Assembly (NCBI GenBank): GCA_023052935.1
Contig: CM041293.1
Coordinates: 174,397,600 to 174,461,599, forward strand
From: Piezodorus guildinii
Taxonomy: Eukaryota > Arthropoda > Insecta > Hemiptera > Pentatomidae
DNA: 64,000 nucleotides
Reading direction: 5' to 3'
Part shown: piece by piece, positions 10,687 through 20,819 of the stretch
Layout of the letters: each line of letters starts with the position of its first letter
Numbering within the stretch: the stretch's first letter is position 1
Translations under genes and position numbers: made by a program
The notes under the pieces: generated by a model
The model's database searches: none
What the model was told of the DNA's origin: nothing
The model's input: the letters and a program-made list of their open reading frames with translations, nothing else

Positions 10687-11339
10687 TAGGGCCCGGTTGC
10701 ACCAACAGCCTGTGTTAAAGTTAACTTTTGCTGTTAACTAACCCGGGTTAAAAGCTAATCATGATTAAAGTTTTTGTCCAGTTGCACCAACAAATTTTTA
10801 ATTCGAGTTAGTTAACATGGGTTAGCGCGGGACGTCATCATATTGGTGACGTATTTAACAACTCCAAAACCTCTAGACAGAGACAGTTAGGTTATATTGA
10901 AATGATTGTTTTACTCTGCCGATTAATATATATTAATACAATAATGGATATAATTAGTTGACCGCTGAGAATTAATAATGAAACATTTTAAGATCTATTG
11001 AATATCAAGGAAGCTGGATTGTATTGTGAAACCAGACAGACAATTAGTATCTAAATGGAATAAAAACTATAGTATATAAAATGTTATTAGATGTATTCGA
11101 AAAAAATAATAAATTAAATCAAGTACAATGAAATTAAAAATGAACCCAGGACAAAAAACCTTAACGTTAATAACAATAAATTGATCAATAATAAACCAAA
11201 AATTGATGACAATATGAACAATAAATAGTAAAACCTAAACAAAAAACTATAACAGATCTTTACCAGAATGAAAATAATAAAAATACAATTATAGGTAATA
11301 TCAATAATGCGATAAATATAGACATGATAAGTGGAAGAA

Positions 11340-11765
11340 ATAGAAATATATACCATTATCAAAAATGCAATTCATACCTCATCTATCCAAAGAAATTAAG
11401 AGAACACTTGTTGAATTTAATTCACCGCAGACAAAATTAGTACTATATAACCATAATAAACTAAGTAATCATTTATCAAACATTAAAGATTTTACCACAC
11501 GAAAAACTGAATGTTATTTATAAAATAAATTGTATAGACTGTGATAAGATATACATAGGAGAAACCTCTAAAAAGATCACAACTAGAGTCAAACAACACA
11601 TCAATAATTGTAAAAATATAAACACTACAGCATTTGCACAGCACAGTATTCAGCTTAATCACAATTTTAATTTTGAAAAACCTACAATATTGGATATAGA
11701 AAAACAATCGAATCTATATATAAACAAAAATATAAAAGATACCATAAATTATAAAACAGATTGAA
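11340..11765 (+). pseudogene. Penelope-like element, GIY-YIG endonuclease region
   Basis: Adjacent frames give PHLSKEIKRTLVEFNSPQTK and KLSNHLSNIKD. After an in-frame stop near 11519 comes YKINCIDCDKIYIGETSKK, then TTRVKQHINNCKN. C-x2-C followed by x-IYIG-x-T...R...H is the GIY-YIG core of Penelope-like retroelements, and the preceding 'kLSN.l.nIKD' segment is also typical. The reverse transcriptase is absent. A PLE 3' motif follows at 12020-12060. Confidence 0.7.
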
Positions 11766-12021
11766 AACACCTCTCACAAGCAGTTCTTACTACAATTGGG
11801 AAATTAAAATTTGTAAACCTTACCTTAGTGACCTATATTTAATAATAAATCAGTGTATACTTACTACAGTATGAATAGTAGATTTTTAAATTTTAAATGA
11901 ATTTCGGGTAAATATAATTTTTTTGTAACATTGTTATGCATATTTTTGGTAATGTTTTTAGTTAATATTTAAAAAGTTATTTTATAATGTTAATTGATAA
12001 TTTTTTGATGTATTTTAGTGA

Positions 12022-12062
12022 GTCCTGATGATGGGGAAGGCCCTCGAAATGTTGGCTCGTTT
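12022..12062 (+). other. PLE terminal stem-loop motif (hammerhead-like)
   Basis: The motif CCTGATGATGGGGAAGGCCC then TCGAAATG is the arrangement CTGANGA-stem-loop-GAAA found at the ends of the other PLE fragments in this window. See the finding on hammerhead-like motifs for the caveat that the fit to an active ribozyme is imperfect. Confidence 0.45.
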
Positions 12063-12424
12063 TAAAGTTAATTGTAATAAACTGTTTTTGGAAGATTTAG
12101 AAACCTACAAATTATTTATTATAATTTTTCATTCTTCCAATTAACCTATTTTTATTATTAATCAATTTACTGAATTAGAGGGAAAAAAATATGTAAATAA
12201 AATACAAAAATCAGACTTTATTGATAAATATAAACAAATAAATTACCACTTGACAACAAAAGAGGGAAAGGTTAATTGATTTAATAACACAGATTGCAAT
12301 TTATACAAAATTATGTCATTTCCTTTCATCTTGAAAAATTTGTGTCGACAAGTGCTCTGTGAAAAGCTATATCACTTTCACATATAATTTCTGATGGTGA
12401 AACAACATCAGGAAAGTAATCTTA

Positions 12425-13123
12425 TGGTTCTGGTACGTTGTATATGTCCTGGGTTTCTGTTGCAATGTTGTGGAGGACAGCTACAGCTACAATAATATTT
12501 AGGGCTTTTTTTGGATCCATTCGAATTCCATTGGCAAGGCAAGGAAATCTTCTTTCCATAAAACTGAACGCTCTCTCAATGATTGTTTGATTTTTGTGTG
12601 ACAATTGATTTTTCTTCAGCAGCATTTGTTGGGTTTAAAATTGGTGTCAGTAAATATGTTTTGCAGCCATAACTACTATCTCCTAGAAGCCAAAAATCTC
12701 CAAATTCTCTTGACTCAAATCTCACTCGTAATGCACTTTAATTGAAAATCCAACTGTCATGCACTGAGTCAGGATTTTCAAGTTCCCATCGCACACTACT
12801 TGTATATTTAATGAAAAACGCCCTTTTCTATTTCAAAATAGTTTTGTATTAGCTCCACTTAGAGACTGGATTTTAATATGAGTGCAATCAATCGCACCAA
12901 TTACTCACAGAAAACATTTTATCCTGTAGAAATCTGACACTGTTTTGTTTTTATCAACTTCTGTTACGGACATTTTAATTAAATCACTTGACTTCCTGGC
13001 TATTAATGCTGTTATGCGTGGAATAATTCTATAAACTGTAGATTTATCAATATTAATGATGTCGCTAAGAACCTGCTGGTAACTACTAGTAGCATAATAA
13101 ATCATTAATATTAAAAATGTCAA
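12425..13123 (-). pseudogene. PIF/Harbinger transposase (HARBI1-like DDE nuclease), broken
   Basis: From 13123 the minus strand gives the HARBI1-type helix SYQQVLSDIINIDKSTVYRI and ARKSSDLIKM, then DFYRIKCF. After a frame break, VIGAIDCTHIKIQS carries the first catalytic Asp. The end of the domain is in the frame ending at 12425: SHKNQTIIERAFSFMERRF and ALNIIVAVAVLHNIA. Several stops and frame changes in between make it non-functional. The order of motifs is normal for DDE_Tnp_4 proteins. Confidence 0.8.
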
Positions 13124-13139
13124 TCATATTTAGCACTGT

Positions 13140-13720
13140 TTCTTTTTGAAATCTATACCTTCTTATGAATTCCACATCATCCTAAATTTCAAAGGAATTC
13201 CTCCTTACTTTGTAAAGCTTGTTCCTAGGAAGTATATATATCAGTTGCATTATATCTTCATCTGATGTTGAATATTTATCTGAAGAGATTGTGTTAATTT
13301 TTCCTCGGTGTATTGGGATAAATGTTACGAAAATATTCAGAAAAAAACAAACTAAAACTGACACAAACAATGTTTCAAAAAGTAACTGGTTTGAAGGTGT
13401 TATGGATGTTCTTGTTTGTAGGATATGATTCAAAATTATTAATATTAAAATTGTCAATCATATTTAGCACTGTTTCTTTTCGAAATCTGTACCTTCTTAT
13501 GAATTCCACATCTTCGTAAATTTCAAATGGATTCCTCCTTACTTTGTAAAGCTTGTTCCTCGAAAGTATATTTACCAATTGTATTATATCTTTATCTGAT
13601 GTTGAGTATTCATCTGAAGAGATTGTGTTCATTTTTCTCCGGTGTATTAGGATAAATATCACGAAAATATTCAGAAAAAAACAAACTGAAACTGGCACAA
13701 ACAATGTTTGAAAGCTAAAG
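13140..13720 (-). pseudogene. Harbinger transposase N-terminal region, tandemly duplicated
   Basis: Two copies of a ~300-bp unit (about 13140-13435 and 13440-13715) encode the N-terminal 'VEFIRRYRFRKETVLNMID' region and upstream sequence including STSDKDIIQLVNILSRNKLY. Only the right-hand copy keeps the helix-like segment in a long open frame (to 13746). The copies differ by scattered substitutions, so the duplication is not recent. Confidence 0.6.
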
Positions 13721-13905
13721 TAACAGTAGAAAGGTAACATTGACATCGGATAATCGAGGTAGGAAGGTGAATTAACTTGACACCATCACTTAACATAGAG
13801 TTAGGGCTAATTATGATTGGTGCAATGGAATTTCTGCTAACCCGTGATTTACTTATCCAGATTAGTAAAGTTAAAGTTAAACACGGTCGGTGCAACCGGG
13901 CCTAG

Positions 13906-14060
13906 GTGAGGAATGTCACTCTCCGTGAGGATGTAGAGGCCTGTGTTCTTCAGAAGATTCGTTCTTAGTGTCTCATAAGCGGCACAGGCAAGGAGAATAT
14001 GCTCGGCGGTCTCCGGAACACCACAACTAGGGCATAGGGGACTTATGTTTTTCCCATGCT
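13906..14060 (-). pseudogene. non-LTR LINE zinc-knuckle fragment (split by Harbinger insertion)
   Basis: The minus strand encodes LAKHGKNISPLCPSCGVPET then AEHILLACAAYETLRTN, a C-x2-C...H-x4-C knuckle typical of R1/Jockey-type ORF2 C-termini. It runs into the Harbinger element at 13905; the sequence resumes in frame at 10686. The related degraded block at 21720-21870 (plus strand) shares KLAQHGK and CPSCGAP-like sequence. Confidence 0.7.
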
Positions 14061-14074
14061 TAGCAAGTTTACTT

Positions 14075-14520
14075 ACCTATATATATTAAGACTTACCTAT
14101 ATATGAAAGTTATAGTTACTGAAAGTATTGCATTCCTGAAAATTTTGGAATTCCAGTTTTCAACAGAAATACATGTTTTAGGATCCCCTGAGTCAGAATA
14201 CCAAAGTCCCGCAACAAAGTCTGTGTGTCTATATGTCTGTGGTAAGTCTAGAACGGAAACGATCAGTTGTATACAACTGAAATTTCATATTTTCAGAGCG
14301 TTATGGCTGAGATGTTACAGCAACTTTTTCATCAAGATCAGTTAACCAGATGAGCCACTTCATGCCATGCATTTTGAACGTTTTTACGGTTTTAATAAAA
14401 ACGGCTCAAACGAATTCAATTAAACTTGCTATATTTATGTAAAATTTAATGGGCTTTAATATCATGTAGGTTTCAGTCTGATTGAAATCATCTGGCAGGA
14501 CTTAAATGCCGAATTTTTTA
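14075..14520 (-). mobile_element. Family H repeat, partial
   Basis: Minus-strand copy: it contains TTCACCTGTT-type body blocks in reverse complement, including ATGCATTTTGAACG, AATTTAATGGGCTTTAATAT and GAAATTTCATATTTTCAG. It ends near the poly-AT at 14520 where LINE sequence follows. Confidence 0.65.
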
Positions 14521-14529
14521 TATATTTTT

Positions 14530-14825
14530 TATTTATTTATTTAAAGAACTTTACAACTGTATTAAATAAATACAACAAGTAAATAGGCTTTATATATGAT
14601 TAGTACACATGGTAGTCCTGAGAAGACATGGGTTGTCGGGAATAGATATGGAGGAGAGGTCACGGAGAAGCGGGTTTGAGTGGGCAGGGAGTTTGGAATG
14701 AAAAGAGGTATATCTGTAACGGGCCAAGTCTTCAACTAATGGGATATTTAGGTCTTTATGGATGATTTTATTAGTAACAAAGTAAGGAGCATTGAGGATT
14801 TTACGAAGGATTGGGATAATCTATT
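14530..14825 (-). pseudogene. Jockey-like LINE 3' fragment
   Basis: In reverse complement it carries the tail of the Jockey-type ORF2 seen at 31150-31640 and 40560-41100 (...TTTGTTACTAATAAAATCAT, then GACCTAAATATCCC) and a poly(A)-like end at 14540. It has no catalytic motif. Confidence 0.5.
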
Positions 14826-15155
14826 ATGTAGTGGCTAGCGTAACATACTTATATGCTTGATGGCGCGGGTTCAAAACCGGCCGGTGGCCCTAATTTTTTT
14901 AAAGGCACTAAGTAAAAAATCTTAGGTTATACCTGTGAGATCCGTGCTGAGATATACTTTTAATAAAGATACTTTTTTACTTATGAGTAGGAAAAAAGTA
15001 TAATTTAAATTTCTATAATCATTTTTGAATATAATTAATATGTTTTTGTTCAAGGATCAGCTCATCAATCAATATAAGAGTGATCTAAAAAAAGTACCTC
15101 TGCCGTATTTATACTGGGAAGAAAGAATGAACGACTTCAGCATATGAAAAAAAAA
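14815..15155 (+). repeat. composite repeat: tRNA-like promoter plus coding-like block (family T)
   Basis: A box A-like TGTAGTGGCTAGCGTAAC and a box B-like GCGGGTTCAAAACC are followed by about 150 bp of AT-rich sequence. Then comes a block translating as LFKDQLINQYKSDLKKVPLP and YLYWEERMNDF. An inverted-orientation second copy lies at 41925-42272 and keeps the same frame with conservative changes. The family and function of the coding block are not recognised. Confidence 0.5.
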
Positions 15156-15274
15156 GTTGGAAAATCGTTTAATAATTTGGCAAAATCTAAGTTCTCTTTT
15201 TTAAGCATATCCTGCACTTTAGTTGTCACCTGTGGTGTAGTGACTATCATTTCTTTTATGACTTCTATGCCCGA

Positions 15275-16568
15275 GGTCTCTCAGGATCTCTCTTCTCCCA
15301 GTATGCTATAAAATATTCTCGTCAATACTGACTAGCAGAATCACGGAATACGCTGAGGAAATTATCGGAGACTACCAATGTGGTTTTAGGCGGAATCGCT
15401 CGACTATTGACCAAATATTTTCGTTACGTCAAATATTAGAGAAGAAGCTGGAATACAACGGTGTAGTCCATCAAGTTTATATCGATTTTAAAAAGGCTTA
15501 TGATTCAATAGACCGTCAGGAGTTATATAACATCATGATTGAACAGAGAATACCTAGGAAGTTAGTAAACCTAGTAGAGATGTGTTTGTCGGAAACATTC
15601 CATAAAGTTGGAATCGGTCATAATTACTCCGACAGATTTGAAGTGCGATCGGGTTTGAAACAGGGTGACTCCCTTTCACCTGTGTTATTTAATATAGCTT
15701 TAGAATATGTCATAGAAAAAGTGATGTGTACTGAGAAAGGCTTAAATATGGGTGACAAGATTCCGGTTTTGGGGTATGCCGATGATTTGGTACTGCTAGG
15801 TGAAGACACGGAAACCATACAACTAAACACAAGTGTGTTAATAAAAACCGGTAAAGAAATAGAACTCGAATTAAATACCGATAAGACGAAATATATGATT
15901 AGTAGCAGAAATGGTGGCGATCTTGATGATATTAATATATTAGGGCATACTTTTGAACACGTAGAGAAATTCAAGTGTTTAGGCTCAATGATAACAAGAA
16001 AAAATGAAATCCAGGAAAAAATAAAGTACCGATTAAAGGTGGGAAATGCTTGTAATTATTCAGTTGCTAAGTTACTTAGCTCACGGCTTCTGTCTAAAAA
16101 CTTAAAGGTTAGAATTTATAAAACTATTATTCTTCCGAGGGTTCTTTACGGATGTGAAACGTGGCCGCTTACTTTGAAGGATGAACAACGGCTTAAGGTT
16201 TTCGAAAATAAGGTACTGCGTAAAATATTTGGTCCGAAGAGAGATGAGGCCACTGGGGAGTTCAGAAGGTTGCACAACGCGGAACTTATATCCTGTGAAT
16301 ATAATTGAGTTGATAGCTTCGCGGAGACTCAAATGGGCCCAAAATTTTTGGGCGCGGTGAGGAACGGATTCCGACAAAGTTGGTATTCGCTGATCCGACT
16401 GGTAGGCGTCCAAAATGTAGGCCGAAGCGTCGATGGGAGGATTGCGTTAAGGCTGATCTCGGGCGCTTGGGCTTGAACGGTGAACATTGGACGAGTCTGT
16501 ACAGACTGAATTTGGTGGTATCGGCATCGAACCTTCGGGTTCGGTAAGTCTATTATTATTATTATAAA
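15275..16568 (+). pseudogene. RTE-like LINE copy B, 5'-truncated
   Basis: This is the best-preserved copy of the family. The uninterrupted frame 15535-16308 (257 residues) holds QGDSLSPVLFN, GYADDLVLLGEDTE (catalytic Asp pair), the thumb region TKYMISSRNGG and LYGCETWPLTLKDEQ. Upstream, YIDFKKAYDSIDRQ gives the first RT Asp in the other frame piece. The frame breaks at 16308, and the tail signature CTTCGGGTTCGGTAAG plus (TTA)n closes at 16568. The 5' end is at the same place as copies A and D (CTCTCTTCTCCCAGTATG), so the endonuclease domain is absent. Confidence 0.85.
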
Positions 16569-16784
16569 TTTAATGGAAAATATTTGTTGTTGTATACTAT
16601 TAGTTTTTAGGACCTGCCATGTAGGAGCTATGTTGGTCTGAATTAAAAAGACACGTTTTGCCTACATTCTGATTGTAGAGCTTTTTTGACACTGTCTGCA
16701 GAATTGTTGCTGGTGGGATCAGGATTTTATTGACATATATTGTGAAGATTTCTTGTAATATGGTCGGTGTTTATATCTTGAATA

Positions 16785-16997
16785 TAGGAAAGTATTGGAA
16801 TCGTGAAAATTTTCAATTCTAGTTTTAGGATCTCTTCAGTCCTAGACCAAGACTAACAAAACAACTACTACGTGAGTAGTAAGTATAACACGAAAACGAA
16901 AAGTACGAAACCGAAATTTCACATTCAAGACAACTATACGTCCGAGATGTTACAGCAACCAGAAGAGCCACTTTATTTATTTAGTAAACATTTTGCA
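16785..16997 (-). mobile_element. Family H repeat, left part, split by LINE insertion
   Basis: Diverged minus-strand copy with GGAAAGTATTGGAATCGTG and GAAATTTCACATTCAAGAC. It stops at AAACATTTTGCA and resumes at 17704, the two halves being separated by a retrotransposon insertion. Confidence 0.6.
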
Positions 16998-17703
16998 TCT
17001 GGACCTACGGACTTGGAGCTAAACGTTTTAACATTAAACACATTTAATCCTTTCAATCCATTGTCCTCCGATCAATAGTAAATGCTCCTTATTATGTATT
17101 CAACTATACCTTACACCACGACCTTAATGTTCCATTTATTTCAGACCTCATTCCATCCAAATTTTCCAAATTCCACCAGAACATCATTCACCATCCTAAT
17201 CTTCTAGCACAATTCCTATCCAGCTCCACTCATCCATACAACCTACCTAGAAGGTTGAAACGGCAGTGGCCCCGAGATGTTTTGTCAATACATTTTCAAT
17301 TCAACACACTGGTCAGATTCTCCTCTCATGTGCGGTGTGATTGTGGCTGTGGCGCCCTCACTTAGCTTCCGCTGGCTCTCACCAGTGATGCGGCTGAGAG
17401 GGAGGCGCTGGGATCCTTCCACAAGTTCCCGTCCGGGGTTCCCGAGCTGATTGTAAACGTACATAAGTATGAATGTGATATGTTTTGTTTATTTATTTGT
17501 TAACTTCATTTATTTGTATTTATTTTCTCTACAAATTTAGTTTATTGTATACGTTTATTTATTGTGATTTTATTTTATGTAATTTGACTTTCCTTTTGTT
17601 TTAATTGTAAATATTGTATGAATGAGATCCTGTAGCACTATTATTATTGTCTATTATGACATGTATGTCGTATGTAATATATACGAATAAAAAAAAATAA
17701 ATA
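16998..17703 (+). mobile_element. Jockey-like LINE 3' fragment with 12-bp target duplication
   Basis: The ~706-bp insertion is flanked by AAACATTTTGCA at 16986-16997 and 17704-17715 and ends in an A-rich tail (GAATAAAAAAAAATAAAT). It includes the degraded C-terminal coding region (LNVPFISDLIPSKFSKF-like frame around 17120-17180, then RLKRQWPRD near 17255) and a GC-rich 3' UTR (TGGCGCCCTCACTTAGC). The same 3' UTR occurs at 37320-37740 downstream of a longer coding piece. No reverse transcriptase motif remains. Confidence 0.7.
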
Positions 17704-18230
17704 AAACATTTTGCAACTTTTTACGATTTTCTCAAAAACGGCGTTGATTAAACTTTCTGAACCTAAGAAGGATTTTGGATTGTATACGAAGGATATGATA
17801 ACAAAGATTTCGATTGCATAGTGGTGCCTCTATGAGTAACTCCGTTTGTCAAGTTTGTTCTTATGTTAGTCATGTATTAGTCTTCTGTAGCTAAGAGGAA
17901 GGTTAAAGCGTCTTTCTAACAAGTGATATAGGACTCAAAATCAGAGAGCTCTATAAGATAATGAATTTACCTCCAGAAATGTAATTTTTCAAAACAAAAC
18001 GTCAGGTATCTATGATAAGGCTAACCAAACATCACTATCAGATGATGTCTCACACCTCAAATCTAATTACGATTGTCATTGTGTACCGTATGTCTTTTAT
18101 TTGTTTCTTGTAATGATTTGCAAACTCAATTAATTTCATTTGATTGTTACTTGTTTTAGCATTGTATTATATTATATTAAAACAAACCTTATCAATACAA
18201 CCCATGAAGGGATTGTATTTAGTCTAATGT
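17704..18230. repeat. Family H remainder followed by a duplicated anonymous segment
   Basis: The first ~60 bp complete the interrupted Family H copy. The segment 17760-18130 has a diverged second copy at 30590-31000 (shared GATTTTGGATTGTATACGAA, AAGAGGAAGGTTAAAGCG and ATGATAAGGCTAACCAAACA). Part of it is antisense Jockey-type sequence. Confidence 0.55.
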
Positions 18231-18231
18231 A

Positions 18232-18325
18232 AGAGGCTTGGGCTTGAACGGTGATCATTCGAAAAGTTTGTGTAGGCAATATTCGGTTGTATCGCCATTG
18301 AACCTCCGGGCTTAGTAAGCTTATT
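18232..18325 (+). repeat. RTE-like LINE 3'-end fragment
   Basis: The fragment contains GGCTTGGGCTTGAACGGTGA and a diverged CCTCCGGGCTTAGTAAGCTT, i.e. the last ~95 bp of the RTE-like LINE family, with the TTA tail reduced to TTATTAC. A similar scrap lies at 30245-30330. Confidence 0.6.
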
Positions 18326-18547
18326 ACTGTGGCTAAATCGGGCGGTGTTACAGAGGGAGTCCTAAATTCTGTCTATCCACGTACGAATACGAGCACCTGA
18401 CATCGAACATGCTCCTCACTACTTTATGCCCCCACTGAAGAACGACATGACCAAGGATTTTTAACTTCCTATAAAAACTGCTAAGACTATCAATCGGGTT
18501 TGAACCTGCGACAATGACTGTAATGCTAGCCACTGCTAGCTAGCCAT
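18326..18547 (-). mobile_element. tRNA-derived SINE (family S), diverged
   Basis: On the minus strand a box A-like AGTGGCTAGCATTACAGTCA and box B GGTTCAAACCCG lie near 18535-18495, with the body toward 18340 (GGACTCCCTCTGTAACACCG). Confidence 0.65.
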
Positions 18548-18559
18548 ACGAAAGAATGC

Positions 18560-18957
18560 ATAACAAAAGATATTGATGGTTTAATGGTGCTTCTAAGATT
18601 AACTTTGTAAGTCCAGGTTGTTTTTGTTGTGGCCATGTAAATTAGCCTTTTGTAGTCAAGTGGAAGGTTTGAGCTTCTGTCTAATAAGATCTAAGCTTCG
18701 ATGGAATAAGATCTAAAATGAATGGTATATTTAGGTCGTGGTGTAAGGTATGGTTGGTGACATAATTAAGAGCATTACCTATTGTTCGCAGGACTTTGGA
18801 TTGAATGCGTTTGGTGTTAGAAAATTTGGCTGTACCCCACAGTTCAAGTCTAGGTCCAGGTAGGTTTCAGTACTGTCTTGTAAATTAGCTATTTGTTCTC
18901 AATAGAAACTGGAGGTTTTCTGTTTAACATTTGGTATGATTAGCCAAATCGTCTTTT
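18560..18957 (-). pseudogene. Jockey-like LINE fragment, heavily degraded
   Basis: The reverse complement matches the RT thumb region of other Jockey copies (CAAAAGGCTAATTTACATGG, and AACCATACCTTACACCACGA as found sense at 17108-17125). It has many stops and no palm motif. Confidence 0.45.
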
Positions 18958-18958
18958 A

Positions 18959-19741
18959 TTGGGTTGTTTCACGTGAAATGTCCGTTTTTATAGTTTCTGA
19001 AATACATAAAGGATTTTGCAGGTCTCTGTTGTTTTCTTCCGAATGTTTACATATTTAAAGTAAACAGTTACTAATCCTCTACCTTTGTATTATAAACATT
19101 AGCTTCCTAATCAATTACCCACTTTTTAGTATACCTCCAAATATGAACATGGAAACACGCGATTTTCGATTAATATATTTGTACGAATTTAAATTCGGCC
19201 ATTCAGCAGCTGAGGCCGCTAGAAATATTTGCAAGGCGTTTGGGGAAGAGAGTGTTAATGAACGGACCATTCGCCGTTGGTTTGCTAAGTTTTCAGCTGG
19301 GGATACCGACTTGGAAAACTTGCCCCGAGGAAGATCTCCGTCCGTAATAGACAACGATGTCCTAAAAGATACAGTAGAAGGAAAACCCTACCAAACAGTT
19401 ATAGGACTCTCAGCACAACTAAATGGAAGTGCATCTACCGTTTCCAGACATTTAAATTGTATTGGGATTTATATATTTCTAGTGGGCTCAACTGCTGAAT
19501 AGCAGAGTTTAAACTCGTACAAAAATATTACTCGAAAATCGCGTGTTTCCATGTTCATATTTGGAGGTATACTAAAAAGTGGCTAATTGATTGGGAAGCT
19601 AATGTTTATAATAAAAAGGTAGAGGATTAGTAACTGTTTATTTTAAATATGTAAACATTTGGAAGAAAACAACAGAGACCTGCAAAATCCTTTATGTATT
19701 TCAGAAACTATAAAAACGGACATTTTATGTGAAACAACCCA
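18959..19741 (+). mobile_element. palindromic (foldback) mariner derivative
   Basis: The left end TTGGGTTGTTTCACGTGAAA and right end ...TTATGTGAAACAACCCA are part of ~259-bp inverted arms (18959-19218 and 19483-19741). The right arm is an inverted copy of the 5' part of a mariner element, including the start of its own transposase gene. The spacer continues the transposase frame for a further ~80 residues. Family identity with 4394-5239 is clear from sequence. It cannot encode a transposase; transcripts would form a long hairpin. Confidence 0.85.
19143..19502 (+). pseudogene. mariner transposase N-terminal HTH fragment
   Basis: The open frame is 119 residues. FGHSAAEAARNICKAFGEES and RRWFAKFSAGDTDLENLPRG form the first HTH and linker, with RGRSPS (GRPS-like AT-hook motif). 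NGSASTVSRHLNCIG is the second HTH. The frame then runs into the inverted arm (VGSTAE, stop). A DNA-binding-only product without the DDE catalytic domain is possible on paper; whether it is expressed is unknown. Confidence 0.7.
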
Positions 19742-20117
19742 CAACTCCACTTCCGGCATATGATGTATATAGAAGAAGGTACCTACTCCAGTACATTAAA
19801 AACTCACCTCTTTGTAAAATTTTGGAGAACATTTTGAACATAGATAGCATCAAAACATTTTCTAATATTTACCTGTTTTTACTATCAATGTCAAATATAT
19901 ACTCTTCTAGTGAAAATTAGATATTACCACTAATAAATTAAAAAGAAAAAAAAATATGAATAGTTAAGACTCAGAAGTGTATCATTAATTTAATGGAATA
20001 TAATCTGATATAGTTTGCTGTTTTATGTATTTCCACTACGATAAGCGGAAAAAAAACTTATTGTATTTGTATATATTTGTACAAGATTATTTTCTTTAAC
20101 AAATAAATATCTATCTA

Positions 20118-20262
20118 TCTGACATCGCACAGGCACAGGAATAATACTTTATGTTCCCTCCGAAGGAAGCCATAACTAAGGATTACTAACCACAATTAAA
20201 AATTCTAGGCTCATTTGCCGGGTTCGAACCCGCGACCTTGAACATGAAAGGTTATGGTTCTT
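20118..20262 (-). mobile_element. tRNA-derived SINE (family S), partial
   Basis: Box B GCGGGTTCGAACCCG is at ~20219-20234 on the minus strand and the body block TTCCTTCGGAGGGA is present. The box A end is diverged. It lies ~40 bp from the splice donor of SLC46 exon 1, inside intron 1. Confidence 0.6.
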
Positions 20263-20298
20263 ATTTATTATTTGGGTTTAATCTGTACAAATACTCAC

Positions 20299-20497
20299 TG
20301 GTGGCCTCTGCGACCAGCTGAGGGTCTGTGCAGATGAAGCTGTTGATGGACGGCTGCTGCCCCGGACTGCAGACCTTCTGGACGACGAGGTTGGAGATGG
20401 TGCCCATGGACAGGGCCATGCAGAGGGTGTTGAGGAAGGCCACCTTAGCGATCCCAGCCTCCCTCACCTTCTTCAGTAGATCTCGAGGGCCCAACAT
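20299..20497 (-). CDS. SLC46-type MFS transporter, coding exon 1 (N-terminus)
   Basis: The ATG at 20497 is chosen because an in-frame TGA stands just upstream of the preceding codons (VVDFRRRR), so those are 5' UTR. It encodes MLGPRDLLKKVREAGIAK, then a hydrophobic first helix (VAFLNTLCMALSMGTISNLV), then VQKVC...FICTDPQLVAEAT, with two loop cysteines as in SLC46 proteins, where the TM1-TM2 loop carries a disulfide Cys. The donor is ACCA|GTGAGT, phase 1, joining exon 2 to give ...EAT-K-VTITRS. The gene likely encodes a plasma- or lysosomal-membrane proton-coupled transporter of a small organic anion. Intron 1 is ~10.2 kb. Confidence 0.8.
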
Positions 20498-20660
20498 CCT
20501 CCTCCTTCGGAAGTCAACCACTCAGTTCCTCTCAGTCTGTCCGCTGTCTTATCACCGCTCTGATAATGTTCGCTATCAGCCTTGTCATTGATAGCTCGTT
20601 TAAACAAGGCCTTATCTTATTGCAGCGATCGCCGTAGGTGTCAGGTGTATTCGTAATGCC
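20498..20660 (-). other. presumed 5' UTR/promoter-proximal region of the SLC46-type gene
   Basis: The moderately GC-rich sequence continues upstream of the ATG (GACAGCGGACAGACTGAGAG, GATCGCTGCAATAAGATAAG) without an obvious TATA box. The transcription start and any non-coding exon cannot be placed from sequence alone. Confidence 0.35.
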
Positions 20661-20819
20661 TATAACGAAAAAACAAAAAGAAGAATAATTAAATAAATTA
20701 CGAAATTCCTCGTTATCTCATAATTATAATTTTATTTGTTTTTAACGTATTATTATTTATTTGTACACCAAACTAGCATAATATTGTAATATTGCAGATT
20801 ATTAAACGTCTTTAAGGTT

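Larger units (their letters stand above)
10690..13902 (-). mobile_element. PIF/Harbinger DNA transposon, inactive, carrying a Penelope-like insertion
   Basis: The termini GGCCCGGTTGCACCAAC and GGTGCAACCGGGCC form inverted repeats flanked by TAG at 10687-10689 and 13903-13905, the 3-bp TWA-like target duplication expected for PIF/Harbinger. Broken transposase pieces lie on the minus strand at 13690-12420. A Penelope-like fragment with a GIY-YIG motif occupies roughly 11050-12110 and accounts for much of the interior. The whole element lies in intron 1 of the SLC46-type gene. Confidence 0.8.

Noticed and set aside
20328..20591. 87-residue plus-strand frame over SLC46 exon 1
   Set aside because: It is the opposite strand of a better-supported coding exon with splice sites and family motifs.
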